From: Buttiauxella sp035271705
GTDB lineage: Bacteria; Pseudomonadota; Gammaproteobacteria; Enterobacterales; Enterobacteriaceae
Assembly: GCF_035271705.1 (NCBI RefSeq)
Contig: NZ_DATERI010000128.1
Location: 1 to 12,589 of the forward strand
Direction of reading: 5' to 3'
Length of the DNA: 12,589 bases
Positions 12,030 to 12,589 of this stretch are shown one piece after another; within the stretch, counting starts at the first letter, position 1; every line of letters starts with the position of its first letter. The translations under genes were made by a program, and so were the position numbers. The notes below the pieces were generated by a model. The model made no database searches. It was not told the origin of the DNA and was given only the letters and a program-made list of their open reading frames with translations.

Positions 12030-12589
12030 ATGACTGAAGTATCGAAAAAGAAAATCTATCACTTTACCGAGAATTACCCGCGTGACATGAAAGGTTACGC
12101 CGGTAATCCGCCACACGCCCAGTGGCCGAATAACTCCCGAGTTGCCGTGCAATTTGTCCTCAACTTCGAAGAGGGCGGTGAGAATCACGTTCTGCATGGT
12201 GATGCCGGTTCTGAACAATTCCTCTCAGATATCATCGGTGCTGCGAGTTTCCCTGATCGTCATATGTCGATGGATTCACTCTATGAATATGGTTCGCGCG
12301 CCGGGTTCTGGCGCATCCACAATGAGTTTCAAAAGCGCGGCCTGACCATGAGTATTTTCGGGGTCGCAATGGCTTTGGCGCGCAACCCTGAAATCGTGGC
12401 AGCGATAAAAGCGGCGGATTATGACGTTGTGAGCCACGGCTGGCGCTGGATCCACTATCAGAATCTGGATGAAGCAACAGAACGCCAGCATATGCACCAG
12501 GCTACCGAGATTCTGGAAGATTTGTTCGGCAGCAAACCACTTGGCTGGTATACAGGCCGCGATAGCCCGAACACCCGTCGGCTGGTGGT
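12030..12589 (+). CDS. hpxB: Allantoinase HpxB, PuuE type (3'-truncated by window end)
   Basis: ATG with AAGGAA seven bases upstream opens a frame that runs to the window edge, giving 186 residues of a protein family usually a little over 300 long. It belongs to the polysaccharide-deacetylase-like (CE4 fold) allantoinases: QFVLNFEEGGE (41-51), SMDSLYEYGSRAGFWR (80-95), SHGWRWIHY (135-143) and YTGRDSPNTRRL (174-185). Where deacetylases have metal-binding Asp-Asp and HxxxH, this protein has Glu-Glu (E47, E48) and H136-G-W-R-W140, consistent with the metal-independent PuuE enzymes. It hydrolyses allantoin to allantoate. It is the third gene of the hpxSAB operon. The rest of the gene, and any guaD-like neighbour, lie outside the window. 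Confidence 0.93.
   Translation, partial: MTEVSKKKIYHFTENYPRDMKGYAGNPPHAQWPNNSRVAVQFVLNFEEGGENHVLHGDAGSEQFLSDIIGAASFPDRHMSMDSLYEYGSRAGFWRIHNEFQKRGLTMSIFGVAMALARNPEIVAAIKAADYDVVSHGWRWIHYQNLDEATERQHMHQATEILEDLFGSKPLGWYTGRDSPNTRRLV

Noticed and set aside
8853..12589. Genomic island boundaries (integrase, att repeat) after tRNA-Asp
   Set aside because: No integrase gene and no second copy of the tRNA 3' end occur between 8853 and the window end, so an island can only be suspected.
1..12589. CRISPR arrays, insertion sequences, toxin-antitoxin or defence systems
   Set aside because: No regularly spaced repeats, transposase motifs or recognisable defence proteins were found. All sizeable coding regions are explained by housekeeping or allantoin-use genes, apart from the MFS transporter paired with yafC.

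Overview
The window reads as chromosome of a bacterium in the Enterobacteriaceae. From left to right it carries the 3' part of a 5S rRNA gene, tRNA-Asp, and then yafC, yafD, yafE, mltD, gloB, yafS, rnhA, dnaQ and a second tRNA-Asp. This is the order I recall for Escherichia coli downstream of rrnH (rrfH-aspU ... dnaQ-aspV). The proteins are close to their E. coli counterparts by eye, but base composition is moderate (roughly 40-55% G+C by hand counts). That, plus a purine-catabolic hpx cluster on the right, suggests a relative of Buttiauxella, Kluyvera, Raoultella or Klebsiella rather than E. coli itself. The genus is a guess.

Region 1 (1-291) is the distal end of an rRNA operon: 5S rRNA, tRNA-Asp and an intrinsic terminator. 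Region 2 (417-2599) is a divergent pair, a YafC-type LysR regulator and an MFS efflux-type transporter. The expected dkgB (2,5-diketogluconate reductase) is absent, and the MFS gene is an addition relative to E. coli as I remember it. Region 3 (2750-8641) is the conserved block: yafD (EEP-fold hydrolase), yafE (methyltransferase, full length here), mltD (lipoprotein lytic transglycosylase), gloB (glyoxalase II), yafS (degenerate methyltransferase), rnhA (RNase HI) and dnaQ (Pol III proofreading subunit). gloB/yafS and rnhA/dnaQ are divergent pairs separated by only 36 and 52 bp. yafS and rnhA converge and overlap by 53 bp. A second, identical tRNA-Asp gene with its own strong promoter and terminator follows (8717-8889).

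Region 4 (8904-12589) is an allantoin-use cluster of the type characterised in Klebsiella pneumoniae as hpxC / hpxSAB. It contains an NCS1-family allantoin/hydantoin-type permease (hpxC, minus strand), a GntR/FCD regulator (hpxS), an allantoin racemase (hpxA) with both catalytic cysteines, and the first 186 codons of a PuuE-type allantoinase (hpxB, cut by the window end). HpxC would import allantoin, HpxA interconvert its enantiomers, and HpxB open the ring to allantoate for nitrogen supply. The intergenic control region holds a perfect TTGTATACAA palindrome, a second TGTACA palindrome 20 bp upstream, and a perfect ATA-N9-TAT NAC consensus between them. This is the layout reported for HpxS/NAC control in Klebsiella. 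An exact 11-base copy of the main operator lies inside hpxA.

I see no phage, insertion sequence, CRISPR array, toxin-antitoxin pair or obviously new defence system. The most interesting points are the hpx cluster's position next to a tRNA-Asp gene that is a known insertion hot spot, the intragenic operator copy, hairpins placed over ribosome-binding sites, and the remodelled yafC neighbourhood.
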